From: Pseudomonas donghuensis
GTDB lineage: Bacteria > Pseudomonadota > Gammaproteobacteria > Pseudomonadales > Pseudomonadaceae
NCBI RefSeq assembly: GCF_000259195.1
Contig: NZ_JH650783.1
Coordinates: 5,039 to 49,952 of the forward strand
Direction of reading: 5' to 3'
DNA: 44,914 nucleotides
A program made the position numbers and the translations under genes. Of this stretch, positions 1 through 9,162 are shown in pieces. Within the stretch, counting starts at the first letter, position 1. Each line of letters opens with the position of its first letter. The notes beneath the pieces were generated by a model that did not search any database, was not told the origin of the DNA, and worked only from the letters and a program-made list of their open reading frames with translations.

Positions 1-1851
1 CACCCCCTTGGAGTGGATCGGCTGACCAAGGTTGACCTCGCGCTCGATGTCGACGATGCCGCTGCCACCCGGGTAGACCGTGGCGGAAATCCGCGCCGGG
101 ATACCGAATGCCGAATCGCCGACTTCGAGTACGGTCAGGCCGTTGCACTTGCCCACCGCGGCACCGTCGGTGTCGATCAGGATGATGCCGGCCAGCATGT
201 CGTCGAGAATCCGCGCCGACACGCGGCCAGTGCGGGTGGCCTTGGCCTTGAGGGCACGTTCGATGTGCCCGGCGTCGGTCATTTCGTCGTTGGCCAGGTG
301 GCGGATGAAGTCCGCCTCGCTGACCAGTTGGAACAGGTCGCCGATGCGCGCCGACAAACGCCCCTGGTGCTCGGCCAGGCGCGCGCTGTAGGTGGCCAGG
401 CGCGCCACCGCATCAGCGCTCAGCGGCGCCATGCCCTCTTCGCTGGTGCGGGTCTTGAGCAACTGGGCGAACTGCTCCAGGCTCTCGTCGACCATGGGGA
501 TGTCTTCGTCGAAATCGACCAGTACCCGGAACATTTCCTGGAAGTCCGGATCGTGATCCTGCAGGGCGTAGTACAGCTGCCGCGCGCCGATGATCACCAC
601 TTTGATATTCAGCGGGATCATCTGCGGATTGAGGGTCACGGTAGCCAGGCGGCCGTACTCGCCCAAGGGCGATTCCATCTTCAGCTTGCGCGACTGCAGG
701 GCGCGCTTGAGCGCGTCCCAGACAAACGGCTCGCCGAGCATCTTCTCGGCCTCAAGAATCAGGAAACCGCCGTTGGCCCGGTGCAAGGCCCCGGGGCGCA
801 GTTGCCGGTACGTGGTGTACAGCGCCCCCTGGTCGGTGCTGTATTCGATACGGCCAAACAGGTTGTCGTAGGTCGGGTGCGGCTCGAACACCACCGGCGC
901 GCCGCCGCTGGCGTGATGGCCGACCACCAGGCTTGGCGAGTACTGCTCTTCGAGCAGCTTGCGCGCCTGGGCATCGGTCTTGCTGTCATCGACCAATTGC
1001 TCGACCACGGTGCGCAGCAGGTACACCTGCATGGCCTGCAGATAAGCGCAAACGGCGGCGTTTTCTGCGTACTTTTCAGACAGCGGCGCCAGCAATGGCT
1101 GCAAGGCCAGGGTGATGGTTTCTTCGTTGAGGTGGCGTAGCTGGTTGCTCGACTCGCGCTTCCATTGCGGCAGGCTCGCCAGCTCTTCGTTGAGGCGCTC
1201 CTCCAGGGCGGCGATGTCGTCGTGGAAACGCTCACGCTCGGCTTCCGGCAACTGGGCGAATTCGGCTTCGTCCAGCGCCTTGCCGTCGGCCATCGGGGTG
1301 AAGGCGACGTTGCTGCTGTCGCGGTACAGGGCTACGTCCTTTTCCAGTGAGGCGCGCTCGATCACATCCAGGGCGCGGTCGTAGCGCTGGTTGAAGGCGC
1401 GATCGATGGCGCTCTTCTTCTGCTGGTAGGACGGGTGCTCGAAGACCGCCGGGAAAGTCGCCAGCAGGTTGTCGATCAGGCCACCGATGTCGCTGATGAA
1501 CGCCCCGGCGCTGCCTGGCGGCAACTCCAGGGCGCGCGGCTCGCGTGGCTCGTCGAAGTTGTTGACATAAACCCAGTCCGAGGGCGTATGCAGGCGTTTG
1601 CCTTCCGCCTTCAGGTAGCGTTTGACGAACGAGAAACGGCCAGTGCCGGGCTCGCCCATGACAAATACGTTGTAACCAGGGCGCGGCATGGCGACGCCGA
1701 ACTGCAAGGCTTCGACCGCACGCTCCTGGCCAAGCACACCGCGAAAAGGCTCCAGATCATTGGTGGTGGAAAAAGCGAACTGTTCAGCGGAAAACGGCCG
1801 GGTCAGGGCTTCGGGCGCAAGACGCAGGCTCGCAGCGACAGGATCGGGCAT
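1..1851 (-). CDS. Lon-related ATP-dependent protease (AAA_32/LonB-like), C-terminus beyond window
   Basis: The gene starts at an ATG (complement of 1849-1851) preceded by AAGGAAG and reads 617 codons without a stop to the window edge, so the C-terminal end is missing. The protein resembles the Lon-like family of E. coli YcbZ (AAA_32 domain followed by a Lon Ser/Lys protease domain), an ATP-dependent cytoplasmic protease. The P-loop region around residues 64-75 reads VMGEPGTGRFSF, with Arg where the Walker A Lys is expected. A Walker B-like GGFLILEAE follows further on. The last residues in the window, NLGQPIHSKGV, match the start of the Lon protease domain, so the catalytic Ser and Lys lie outside. 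Family confident; substrate unknown. Confidence 0.9.
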   Translation of the reverse strand, partial: MPDPVAASLRLAPEALTRPFSAEQFAFSTTNDLEPFRGVLGQERAVEALQFGVAMPRPGYNVFVMGEPGTGRFSFVKRYLKAEGKRLHTPSDWVYVNNFDEPREPRALELPPGSAGAFISDIGGLIDNLLATFPAVFEHPSYQQKKSAIDRAFNQRYDRALDVIERASLEKDVALYRDSSNVAFTPMADGKALDEAEFAQLPEAERERFHDDIAALEERLNEELASLPQWKRESSNQLRHLNEETITLALQPLLAPLSEKYAENAAVCAYLQAMQVYLLRTVVEQLVDDSKTDAQARKLLEEQYSPSLVVGHHASGGAPVVFEPHPTYDNLFGRIEYSTDQGALYTTYRQLRPGALHRANGGFLILEAEKMLGEPFVWDALKRALQSRKLKMESPLGEYGRLATVTLNPQMIPLNIKVVIIGARQLYYALQDHDPDFQEMFRVLVDFDEDIPMVDESLEQFAQLLKTRTSEEGMAPLSADAVARLATYSARLAEHQGRLSARIGDLFQLVSEADFIRHLANDEMTDAGHIERALKAKATRTGRVSARILDDMLAGIILIDTDGAAVGKCNGLTVLEVGDSAFGIPARISATVYPGGSGIVDIEREVNLGQPIHSKGV

Positions 1852-2128
1852 CGGGCTTCCTTACTTCGGCGGGGCAGATGTCAGCATTCTGGCGCCGTGC
1901 GCGTACGCCTTGCAAGGCTCATCGCTGCGAATTGTCGTAGGGGCGAAAAGCCGATCTACGTCAACATTTTCAGGCAATCTTTCGCAATAAATCACGCAAC
2001 CCTTAGATCGTGCCTAAACTCCAAACTGCGCGGCTGGGTAAATAACCGACCCGCCCTGGCAACTGGTCCTACAGATATGCCAGACAACCCTGACCTTTGG
2101 TATGTACTTCTAGAAAGAGAACAATGCT

Positions 2129-2617
2129 ATGAAACGGATTCTTCTGGGTACTCTGTTCACTGCGGTTTCCCTCAATGCCATGGCCCAGGCGCCTGGCGGA
2201 CCGGACTGCGGCTGGGGCAACATGCTGTTCGAGGGCCAACGCGGGACACCGGCCCACTTCCTGGCCTCCACCACCAACGGCACGTCCGGCAACGCCACTT
2301 TCGGCATGACCTCGGGCACCAACGGCTGCTCGACCAACTCTGCGCTGACCTATGGCGGTAAATCATGGTTCGCCATGAACGGTATGATGAACGAACTCTC
2401 CGAGGACATGGCCAAGGGTCAAGGTGAAGCACTGACCACCTATGCCGTGGTGCTGGGCGTTGCCCCGGAAGATCGCGCGCACTTCGCCGCGGTTACCCAT
2501 CAACACTTCCAGGACATCTTCAAGACCGCCGATGTCACGGCTGAAGACGTGCACAGCAACACCCTCGCGGTGCTGAAAAGCGACCCGCGCCTGGCCAAAT
2601 ACGCCACCCAGGCTTAA
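2129..2617 (+). CDS. DUF3015 family exported protein
   Basis: This 162-residue protein starts with a signal peptide (MKRILLGTLFTAVSLNAMAQA, cleavage after AMA or AQA), so it is probably periplasmic. The start has an AGAAAGAGA ribosome site at good distance. After the signal come CGWGNMLFEGQ and a Gly/Thr/Asn-rich stretch with NGCSTNS, features I associate with the DUF3015 family, which has no established function. Two cysteines in the mature part could form a disulfide. It stands alone, with a hairpin terminator ten bases downstream. Family assignment is from memory of the sequence pattern. Confidence 0.85.
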   Translation: MKRILLGTLFTAVSLNAMAQAPGGPDCGWGNMLFEGQRGTPAHFLASTTNGTSGNATFGMTSGTNGCSTNSALTYGGKSWFAMNGMMNELSEDMAKGQGEALTTYAVVLGVAPEDRAHFAAVTHQHFQDIFKTADVTAEDVHSNTLAVLKSDPRLAKYATQA

Positions 2618-2626
2618 GCTCGGCCC

Positions 2627-2650
2627 ACCCGCCCCGTCACCGGGGCGGGT
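2627..2650 (+). terminator. Hairpin terminator after DUF3015 gene
   Basis: A perfect 10-bp stem (2627-2636 with 2641-2650, loop TCAC) lies ten bases after the stop and is followed by the short T-rich run TGTTGT. The stem is strong but the U-tract is poor. Confidence 0.6.
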
Positions 2651-2694
2651 TGTTGTCCGCCTCTATCGGCATCATTCAGACTTAGTTGCCCGAC

Positions 2695-4548
2695 ATGCTC
2701 AAACGCCTTGCCTACCTGGCGCTCTGTGCCTGCGCCCCGCTGCATGCTGCCCCTACATTCGATGACGCACGCCTGAAGCAACTGGCGGCCGAGCGCTACT
2801 GGATCGCCCTCGGTCACTACGAGACGGCCAAGCTTGGCGGTTGGCGCAGCTACGTCGACGACCAGCGCTTCTTTCTCGCCGCAGACGGCGCCCATCACCC
2901 GGACCAGGAGCTGCGCGCCACCGTCCAGGCGCTGTATGCCCCGGCGAGCCTCGGCAACAAACACGCCCAGTGCGTGTTCCCGGCGCGTACCCGCTGGTTG
3001 CGCGAGCAGTTGCAACTCAGCGACCTGCCAACCCCGGACTGCCAGGAATACACTCAGTGGTTCAAGGACGTCTCACCGCACAGCGCGGTGATGATCTTTC
3101 CGGCCGCCTACCTGAACAGCCCGTCGTCGATGTTCGGCCACACCCTGTTGCGGATCGACCAGGCCGACGTGCAGAGCAACGCAACCGCCCTGCTCAGCTA
3201 TGCGATCAACTTCGGCGCCTATATCGAGGGCAGCGACAACAGCATCCTCTATGCCTGGAAGGGCCTGATGGGCGGCTACCCGGGCCTGTTCGCCCTGGTG
3301 CCCTACCAGGAAAAGCTCTCCGAGTACCGCAGCCTGGAAAACCGCGACCTGTGGGAATACCGGCTGAACCTGACCCCGGAAGAAACCGGGCGCATGGTCG
3401 AGCATGTCTGGGAACTCAAGCAGATCCAGTTCGACTATTTCTTCTTCGACGAAAACTGCTCCTATCGCTTGCTCGAACTGCTGCAAGTGGCACGCCCGAG
3501 CCTGGACCTGACCTCGCAGTTCCCGTTGACCGCGATTCCCACCGACACGGTCAAGGCCGTCAAGCAGTCCGGCCTGGTCGAACGCATCGACTACCGGCCG
3601 TCACGCGAACGTGAGCTGCTGGAGCGGGCCAAACCGCTGGATGCCGGCGAGCAACAGCAGGTGCTGGCGGTCAGTGCCGACACCGCCCAACTGCAAAGCC
3701 CCGAATTCACCGCCCTGCCGCGCGAGCGCCAGGCCCTGGTACAGGACGCCGCCTATCGCCTGGAGCGTTACCGGGCCAACGGCCAGGAGCGCGACCCGGC
3801 ACGCAGCAAACGCAGCTTCGAGCTGCTGCGGGCGATTAACCGCAACCCGCCGCCGGAGCTTGAAATCGAACGCCCGGGACTGCCTGAAGACGGCCATCAG
3901 TCGCGCACCTGGCAGTTGGGCCTGGGTAGCCGCGATGATCGCGCCTATGCCGAGTATGGCCTGCGCATGGCCTATCACGACCTCAACGACAACGCCTACG
4001 GCTTTCCCCTCGGCGCGCAGATCGAGATCCTTCAGCTCAAGCTGCGCCAGTACGAAGGCAACGACTGGCAGGTGCAACGCCTGGACCTGGCCACCATCCG
4101 CTCGCTGACCCCGCGCAATGCCTTGCTGCAACCCTGGTCGTGGCAGGTCGCCGGGGGGCTGGAGCGGGTGCTGGGCAAGCATGGCGATGAGGTGCTGGTC
4201 AGCCACGTCAACGGCGGCGCCGGCGGTACCTGGCAGTTGGCCGATGACCTGCTTGGTTTTGCCCTGGGCACGGTGCGGGTCGAGCACAACAATGACTTTT
4301 CCGGTTTCATCGCCCCGGCAGCGGGGTTCAACACCGGGCTGCTGTGGCGCAATCCGCTGGGCAACCTGAGTGTCGAGGCCAAGGCCGACTACTTCACCAA
4401 CGGCGAGGTGCGGCGTAGCCTGAGCTTGAACCAGCAGTGGGAATTGTCCCGCGATCTGGGCCTGCGGCTCAGTGCCAGCCGCGACTTCAGCAAGTTGGCG
4501 TCGGCGCAGAACGAGGTGATGCTGGAATTGAAGTGGTACCAGTATTAG
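2695..4548 (+). CDS. DUF4105 (Lnb N-terminal periplasmic) domain protein
   Basis: The 617-residue protein starts at ATG 2695, which gives a clean signal peptide (MLKRLAYLALCACAPLHAA). A TTG three codons upstream (2686) is an alternative; neither has a good ribosome site. The middle carries the conserved blocks of DUF4105: NSPSSMFGHTLLRID, GLMGGYPGLF and FDENCSYRLLELL. The last 200 residues or so look like alternating beta strands (for example RVEHNNDFSGF and the final MLELKWYQY), consistent with an outer-membrane or periplasmic beta domain. Family function is unknown. It follows the DUF3015 gene but the terminator between them suggests separate transcription. Confidence 0.85.
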   Translation: MLKRLAYLALCACAPLHAAPTFDDARLKQLAAERYWIALGHYETAKLGGWRSYVDDQRFFLAADGAHHPDQELRATVQALYAPASLGNKHAQCVFPARTRWLREQLQLSDLPTPDCQEYTQWFKDVSPHSAVMIFPAAYLNSPSSMFGHTLLRIDQADVQSNATALLSYAINFGAYIEGSDNSILYAWKGLMGGYPGLFALVPYQEKLSEYRSLENRDLWEYRLNLTPEETGRMVEHVWELKQIQFDYFFFDENCSYRLLELLQVARPSLDLTSQFPLTAIPTDTVKAVKQSGLVERIDYRPSRERELLERAKPLDAGEQQQVLAVSADTAQLQSPEFTALPRERQALVQDAAYRLERYRANGQERDPARSKRSFELLRAINRNPPPELEIERPGLPEDGHQSRTWQLGLGSRDDRAYAEYGLRMAYHDLNDNAYGFPLGAQIEILQLKLRQYEGNDWQVQRLDLATIRSLTPRNALLQPWSWQVAGGLERVLGKHGDEVLVSHVNGGAGGTWQLADDLLGFALGTVRVEHNNDFSGFIAPAAGFNTGLLWRNPLGNLSVEAKADYFTNGEVRRSLSLNQQWELSRDLGLRLSASRDFSKLASAQNEVMLELKWYQY

Positions 4549-4563
4549 CAAGGCTGCGCCTTG

Positions 4564-4637
4564 CATCGCTGGCAAAGCCAGCACCCACAGGTCAGGTGTA
4601 CACGGTCCAGTGTGGGGGCCGGCCTTGCCGGCGATGG
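4564..4637. repeat. Divergent REP pair (inverted)
   Basis: Two diverged units of the Pseudomonas REP family face each other: GCATCGCTGGCAAAGCCAGC from 4563 and GGGGGCCGGCCTTGCCGGCG ending near 4634. They are less conserved than the copies at 37031 and 41401. They occupy the gap between the DUF4105 gene and the lipoprotein gene. Confidence 0.7.
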
Positions 4638-4732
4638 GCTGCGCAGCAGCGCCAATGCCCTGATCACATCCTTTTGACACGCCAGCGACAATTCCCCACC
4701 TAGACTTTCCCTGGCAAGCGGAGAGTTTGAAC

Positions 4733-5089
4733 ATGCGGCGGTATTGGCTGGTCATGGTGGTAATGGGCGTGCTCACAGGTTGCCAGACAACCCACGAGCA
4801 ACTGATCAATCAGGGTTATCCACCGGCCTACGCCGATGGTTTCCAGGACGGTTGCAGCAGCGGTCGCCAGGCCGCCGGGGTGATGGCCGGGGATTTTCGC
4901 AAGGACGTGCCGCGCTACCTGCACAACCGTCAGTACGAGTCCGGCTGGGACGATGGCTTTCGCCAGTGCCACGCCATGCAGGAGAACCAGGACCTGCAGG
5001 AATACCGCGCCCGACACTGGGATGACCGCGATGAGCAGTGGCAGGAAGAAAAGGATCGGGATGCCGCGCGCGCCTATCGACGCAAGTAG
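4733..5089 (+). CDS. Small predicted lipoprotein
   Basis: This 118-residue protein begins MRRYWLVMVVMGVLTGCQTT, a signal sequence ending in the lipobox LTGC, so it should be a lipid-anchored envelope protein. ATG 4733 is preferred over the TTG at 4727 because GGAGAG lies seven bases upstream of it. The mature part is polar, with repeated Gly-Trp/Phe-Asp-Asp/Gly-Gly patterns (YADGFQDGC, GWDDGFRQC) and two matching cysteines. The C-terminus is highly charged (EEKDRDAARAYRRK). I do not recognise a functional family. It lies 66 bases upstream of the Gre gene and may be co-transcribed. Confidence 0.85.
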   Translation: MRRYWLVMVVMGVLTGCQTTHEQLINQGYPPAYADGFQDGCSSGRQAAGVMAGDFRKDVPRYLHNRQYESGWDDGFRQCHAMQENQDLQEYRARHWDDRDEQWQEEKDRDAARAYRRK

Positions 5090-5155
5090 GTCGCAATCGG
5101 ACATCCGATGCAACCACCGGGCTGTCAGCATGGTCTCCCATGAAAGGAGGCCCTC

Positions 5156-5653
5156 ATGAGCCGAGCATTCGTCAACGAAGACCAGGCCGCCGCCCAGGCC
5201 AGCCAGCCGGTGGAACGCCGGATCAGCGAGCAGCCCAACCATGTTACCGCCTGCGGCCTGACCCTGCTGCAACAACGGCTCGCCGAGCTGAACAGCTTGC
5301 GCAGCGAACTCCTGAGCCAGGGCGATCAGGCTGACCAGCAGCGCCTGGCCGAAATCGAACGCGACCTGCGCTACTTCAGCGCCCGGGTGCAAAGCGCCCA
5401 GGTCGTCGCCCCCGCCACTTCCCATGAAAAGGTGCAGATCGGCAGCCGGGTACTGTTTGTCGATGAGCAGGGCCAGCAGCATCAGGTGCAACTGGTCGGT
5501 GAAGACCAGGCCTATGCCGCCAGCGGCCTGATCAACTGGGGTTCACCTCTGGGCCGGGCGTTGCTGGGAGCCGCGCCCGGTGATGAGGTGCTGTGGCGAC
5601 GACCGGCAGGGGATCTGCGAATCGAGATCGTCGCCATCGAGCCGGAAGCTTAA
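5156..5653 (+). CDS. GreA/GreB-family transcription elongation factor
   Basis: The 165-residue protein has the two-part Gre layout: an N-terminal helical hairpin (about residues 35-85, ALTLLQQRLAEL-type heptads) and a C-terminal FKBP-like domain with GSRVLFVDEQGQ, SPLGRALLGAAPGDEVLWRRPAGD. Gre factors enter the RNA polymerase secondary channel and stimulate cleavage of backtracked RNA. It begins MSRAFVNEDQ, an extension not seen in classical GreA or GreB. The hairpin tip (SQGDQAD) differs from the GDRSENAD acidic tip of E. coli GreB, so cleavage activity is uncertain. A very strong AAAGGAGG precedes the ATG. Its stop overlaps the convergent gdhA stop. Confidence 0.85.
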   Translation: MSRAFVNEDQAAAQASQPVERRISEQPNHVTACGLTLLQQRLAELNSLRSELLSQGDQADQQRLAEIERDLRYFSARVQSAQVVAPATSHEKVQIGSRVLFVDEQGQQHQVQLVGEDQAYAASGLINWGSPLGRALLGAAPGDEVLWRRPAGDLRIEIVAIEPEA

Positions 5654-6987
5654 ACCACGCCCTGGGCCAGCATGGCATCGGCAACCTTGACGAAGCCGGC
5701 GATGTTGGCGCCCTTCACGTAGTTGATCCGGCCGTTCTCTTCGCCGTAGTGCACGCAGGCATGGTGGATCGATTGCATGATGTTGTGCAGCTTGCTGTCC
5801 ACTTCACCGGCGGTCCACAACAGGCGCATGGCGTTCTGCGACATCTCCAGGCCACTGACGGCCACGCCACCGGCGTTGGAGGCCTTGCCCGGAGCGAAGA
5901 GGATGCCGGCTTCGATGAAGATATCCACAGCCTCGAGGGTGGTCGGCATGTTGGCGCCCTCGGCCACGCAGATGCAGCCGTTGCGCAGCAGGGTGCGGGC
6001 GTCTTCGGCGTCCAGTTCGTTCTGGGTCGCGCATGGCAGGGCGATGTCGCAGGCCAGGGTCCAGGGGCGCTGGCCCTTGCGGAACTCCAGGCCAAAACGT
6101 TCGGCCAGCTCGCTGATCCGGCCACGCTTGACGTTTTTCAGCTCCATCAGCGCATCCCACTGCTCATCGCTCATGCCGGCTTCGCAGTACAGCGTGCCTT
6201 CGGAGTCGGACAACGAGATCACCTTGCCGCCCAGGTCCATGACCTTGCGCGCGGCATACTGGGCAACGTTGCCGGAGCCGGAAATGGCCACCCGGCGACC
6301 GTCGATGCGCAGGTCCTGGCGCTTGAGCATCTCTTCGGCGAAGTACACGCAGCCGTAGCCGGTGGCTTCCGGGCGAATCAGGCTGCCGCCGTAGGTCATG
6401 CCCTTGCCGGTCAGCACCGAGGTGAACTGGTTGGCCAGGCGCTTGTACTGGCCGAACAGGAAACCGATCTCGCGGGCGCCGACGCCGATATCACCGGCCG
6501 GCACGTCGAGGTCGGCGCCAATGTGGCGGTACAGCTCGCTCATGAACGCCTGGCAGAAGCGCATGACCTCGGCATCGCTCTTGCCCTTCGGATCGAAGTC
6601 CGAGCCGCCCTTGCCGCCGCCCATGGGCAGCGAGGTCAGGGAGTTCTTGAACACCTGCTCGAAAGCCAGGAACTTCAGCACGCCGAGGTTCACCGAGGGG
6701 TGGAAACGCAGGCCGCCCTTGTACGGGCCGATGGCACTGCTCATCTGGATGCGGTAGCCGCGGTTGACCTGGACCTTGCCCTGGTCATCGACCCACGACA
6801 CGCGGAACAGGACCGCCCGCTCCGGCTCGACCATACGCTCGAGGATACCGGCCTGCAGGTAATGAGGATTGGCTTCGAGGAACGGCCAGAGGCTGCGCAG
6901 CACCTCTTCGACGGCCTGATGGAACTCAGGCTGGGCCGGGTCGCGTTGCTTGAGGCGAGCGAGGAAATCTTCGACAGATTCGATCAT
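5650..6987 (-). CDS. gdhA: NADP-specific glutamate dehydrogenase
   Basis: The 445-residue protein matches hexameric bacterial GdhA in length (E. coli about 447). It catalyses reductive amination of 2-oxoglutarate with NADPH and ammonium. Visible landmarks are GPYKGGLRFHPSVN (K90), PMGGGKGGSDFDPKGKS (K126), the DVPAGDIGVGAREIG block carrying the catalytic Asp, and the Rossmann stretch GRRVAISGSGNVAQYAA. The start at MIESVEDFL (6987) is chosen over an upstream extension of 24 residues that looks non-coding. The gene converges on the Gre gene with a four-base overlap of stop codons. A perfect palindrome lies 118 bases upstream. Confidence 0.97.
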   Translation of the reverse strand: MIESVEDFLARLKQRDPAQPEFHQAVEEVLRSLWPFLEANPHYLQAGILERMVEPERAVLFRVSWVDDQGKVQVNRGYRIQMSSAIGPYKGGLRFHPSVNLGVLKFLAFEQVFKNSLTSLPMGGGKGGSDFDPKGKSDAEVMRFCQAFMSELYRHIGADLDVPAGDIGVGAREIGFLFGQYKRLANQFTSVLTGKGMTYGGSLIRPEATGYGCVYFAEEMLKRQDLRIDGRRVAISGSGNVAQYAARKVMDLGGKVISLSDSEGTLYCEAGMSDEQWDALMELKNVKRGRISELAERFGLEFRKGQRPWTLACDIALPCATQNELDAEDARTLLRNGCICVAEGANMPTTLEAVDIFIEAGILFAPGKASNAGGVAVSGLEMSQNAMRLLWTAGEVDSKLHNIMQSIHHACVHYGEENGRINYVKGANIAGFVKVADAMLAQGVV

Positions 6988-7104
6988 GTAGACATTCACC
7001 AGATGGAGTGGGCTTATTGGTTTTTTCCCCGACTGTACCAAGAAGCCACCGCACCGCAACAGGGCGAAATGTCGTTTTTATGAAATTAAATGGTGCATTT
7101 GTAT

Positions 7105-7118
7105 AAGTGTATACACTT
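7105..7118. promoter_or_regulatory. Perfect 14-bp palindrome upstream of gdhA (candidate operator)
   Basis: AAGTGTATACACTT is perfectly self-complementary and sits in the AT-rich region 118 bases upstream of the gdhA ATG. The TGTATACA core resembles operators of some GntR-family repressors. The identity of the regulator is not shown by the sequence. Confidence 0.45.
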
Positions 7119-7136
7119 CATCTTTCAGCGCTAAAT

Positions 7137-7163
7137 CTGTGGGAGCTGGCTTGCCAGCGATGA
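7137..7163. repeat. Single REP unit
   Basis: One unit of the REP family (CTGTGGGAGCTGGCTTGCCA then GCGATGA) lies between gdhA and the ettA terminator. Its core is identical to the units at 37080-37102. Confidence 0.75.
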
Positions 7164-7182
7164 ATTCGACACAAATCCAGGC

Positions 7183-7210
7183 AAAAAAAACGGGACCCGA
7201 AGGCCCCGTT
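7183..7210 (-). terminator. Intrinsic terminator of ettA
   Basis: Read on the minus strand, a GC-rich stem (AACGGGGCC, loop TTCG, GGTCCCGTT) is followed by eight Ts, twenty bases after the ettA stop. Confidence 0.9.
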
Positions 7211-7230
7211 CCAGTGCACAGCCCTGAGGG

Positions 7231-8895
7231 TTATGCCAGTTTTTTGTGCCGTACCCGGTGCGGCTGAGCAGCGGCTTCGCCCAGGCGCTTCTTGCGATCG
7301 GCTTCGTACTCGGTGTAGTTGCCTTCGAAGAACACCGCCTGCGAATCGTCTTCGTAAGCGAGGATGTGGGTGGCCACACGGTCCAGGAACCAGCGATCGT
7401 GAGAGATCACGATGGCGGCGCCCGGGAAGTCCAGCAGGGCTTCCTCCAGCGAACGCAAGGTTTCGACGTCGAGGTCGTTGGACGGTTCGTCGAGCAGCAG
7501 GACGTTGGCGCCCTCTTTCAGGGTCAGGGCCAGGTGCAGACGACCGCGCTCACCACCGGAGAGATCCTTGACGAACTTCTGCTGATCGCCGCCCTTGAAG
7601 TTGAAACGGCCCACGTAGGTGCGCGACGGAATCTCGTAGGTGCCGATGCGCAGTTGGTCGGAGCCGTCGGAGATCTGCTGGAACACAGTCTTGTTGCCGT
7701 CGAGGTCTTCGCGGCTCTGGTCAACGCAAGCCAGTTGCACGGTTTCACCGATCTCGATGCTGCCCGAGTCCGGCTGTTCCTTGCCCATCAGCATGCGGAA
7801 CAGGGTCGATTTACCGGCACCGTTGCCACCGATCACGCCGACGATGGCGCCTTTTGGCATGGAGAACGACAGGTTGTCGATCAGCACGCGATCGCCATAG
7901 CCCTTGGTGACGTTCTTGAACTCGATGACCTTGTCACCCAGGCGTGGACCGGCCGGGATGTAGATCTCGTTGGTCTCGCTGCGCTTCTGGAACTCCTGCG
8001 ACTGCATTTCTTCGAAGCGTTGCAGACGGGCCTTGGATTTGGACTGACGGGCCTTGGCGCCTTTGCGCACCCACTCCAGTTCTTCCTTCATGGCCTTTTC
8101 GTGGGCCGACTGCTGCTTGGATTCCTGGGCCAGACGATCGGACTTGGCTTCCAGCCAGCCCGAATAGTTGCCTTCGTACGGAATACCGGCGCCGCGGTCG
8201 AGTTCGAGGATCCAGCCGGCGACGTTGTCGAGGAAGTAACGGTCGTGGGTAATGGCAACCACGGTACCCGGGAAGTCGTGGAGGAAATGCTCCAGCCAGG
8301 CGACGGAATCGGCATCCAGGTGGTTGGTCGGTTCGTCGAGCAGGAGCATGTCAGGGGCCGACAGCAGCAGACGGCACAGGGCCACACGGCGCTTCTCACC
8401 ACCGGACAGGTGCTCGACCTTGGCTTCCCAGGCCGGCAGGCGCAGGGCGTCGGCGGCCACTTCCAGCTGACGCTCGAGGTTGTGGCCATCGCTGGCCTGG
8501 AGGATGGCTTCAAGCTTGGCCTGTTCGGCAGCCAGCTTGTCGAAGTCGGCATCCGGCTCGGCGTAGGCGGCGTAGACTTCGTCCAGGCGGGCCTGGGCGT
8601 CCTTGATCACACTGACCGCTTCCTCGACCACTTCACGCACGGTCTTGGCCGGGTCCAGCTGGGGCTCCTGCGGCAGGTAGCCGATGTTCAGTTCGGGCAT
8701 CGGACGGGCTTCGCCGTCGAACTCGGTGTCTACACCCGCCATGATTTTCAGCAGGGTGGATTTACCCGAGCCGTTGAGGCCGAGCACGCCGATCTTGGCG
8801 CCGGGGAAAAACGACAGGGAGATGTTCTTCAGGATTTCCCGCTTCGGCGGGACAACCTTGCCCAGCCGATGCATGGTATAGACGTATTGAGCCAT
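7231..8895 (-). CDS. ettA: Energy-dependent translational throttle EttA (ABC-F ATPase)
   Basis: This 554-residue cytoplasmic protein has two ABC ATPase domains and no membrane segments, the ABC-F layout. Walker A motifs are GLNGSGKST and GGNGAGKST; signatures are LSGGEKRR and LSGGERGR; both Walker B motifs read LLLDEP(T/S)N. The start MAQYVYTMHRLGKVVPPKRE is typical of EttA, which binds the ribosomal E site and gates the first peptide bond according to the ATP/ADP ratio. The start at 8895 removes a 43-residue non-homologous extension. It has its own terminator downstream, and is divergent from morA. Confidence 0.96.
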   Translation of the reverse strand: MAQYVYTMHRLGKVVPPKREILKNISLSFFPGAKIGVLGLNGSGKSTLLKIMAGVDTEFDGEARPMPELNIGYLPQEPQLDPAKTVREVVEEAVSVIKDAQARLDEVYAAYAEPDADFDKLAAEQAKLEAILQASDGHNLERQLEVAADALRLPAWEAKVEHLSGGEKRRVALCRLLLSAPDMLLLDEPTNHLDADSVAWLEHFLHDFPGTVVAITHDRYFLDNVAGWILELDRGAGIPYEGNYSGWLEAKSDRLAQESKQQSAHEKAMKEELEWVRKGAKARQSKSKARLQRFEEMQSQEFQKRSETNEIYIPAGPRLGDKVIEFKNVTKGYGDRVLIDNLSFSMPKGAIVGVIGGNGAGKSTLFRMLMGKEQPDSGSIEIGETVQLACVDQSREDLDGNKTVFQQISDGSDQLRIGTYEIPSRTYVGRFNFKGGDQQKFVKDLSGGERGRLHLALTLKEGANVLLLDEPSNDLDVETLRSLEEALLDFPGAAIVISHDRWFLDRVATHILAYEDDSQAVFFEGNYTEYEADRKKRLGEAAAQPHRVRHKKLA

Positions 8896-9162
8896 GGATA
8901 AACCTAGCGTCAGAGACGAAAAAATAAGGACGATACAGATGAAGGAAGCCGTAGCCCCCAGGAAAGGGCCAAAGCTACCGTAATGCGCCGGGTTGGGCAA
9001 ACCGCCGACGAACAGGGCTGGCACTTTGCCACGTTTGCGGGCATGCTAGCCGCCCTTCGGGCGTCCGGCTTATAGTGCGCAACCGGAGCCGTCGCCAGGA
9101 ACGCGGCACTTGCCAACCAGCAGCTCTAAACCTGCCATCCAGCCATACCGCAGGATCAACGT

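Noticed and set aside
13..1140. Long plus-strand open frame at the window start
   Set aside because: It is antisense to the Lon-related protease, which has clear motifs; the plus-strand translation has no recognisable family.
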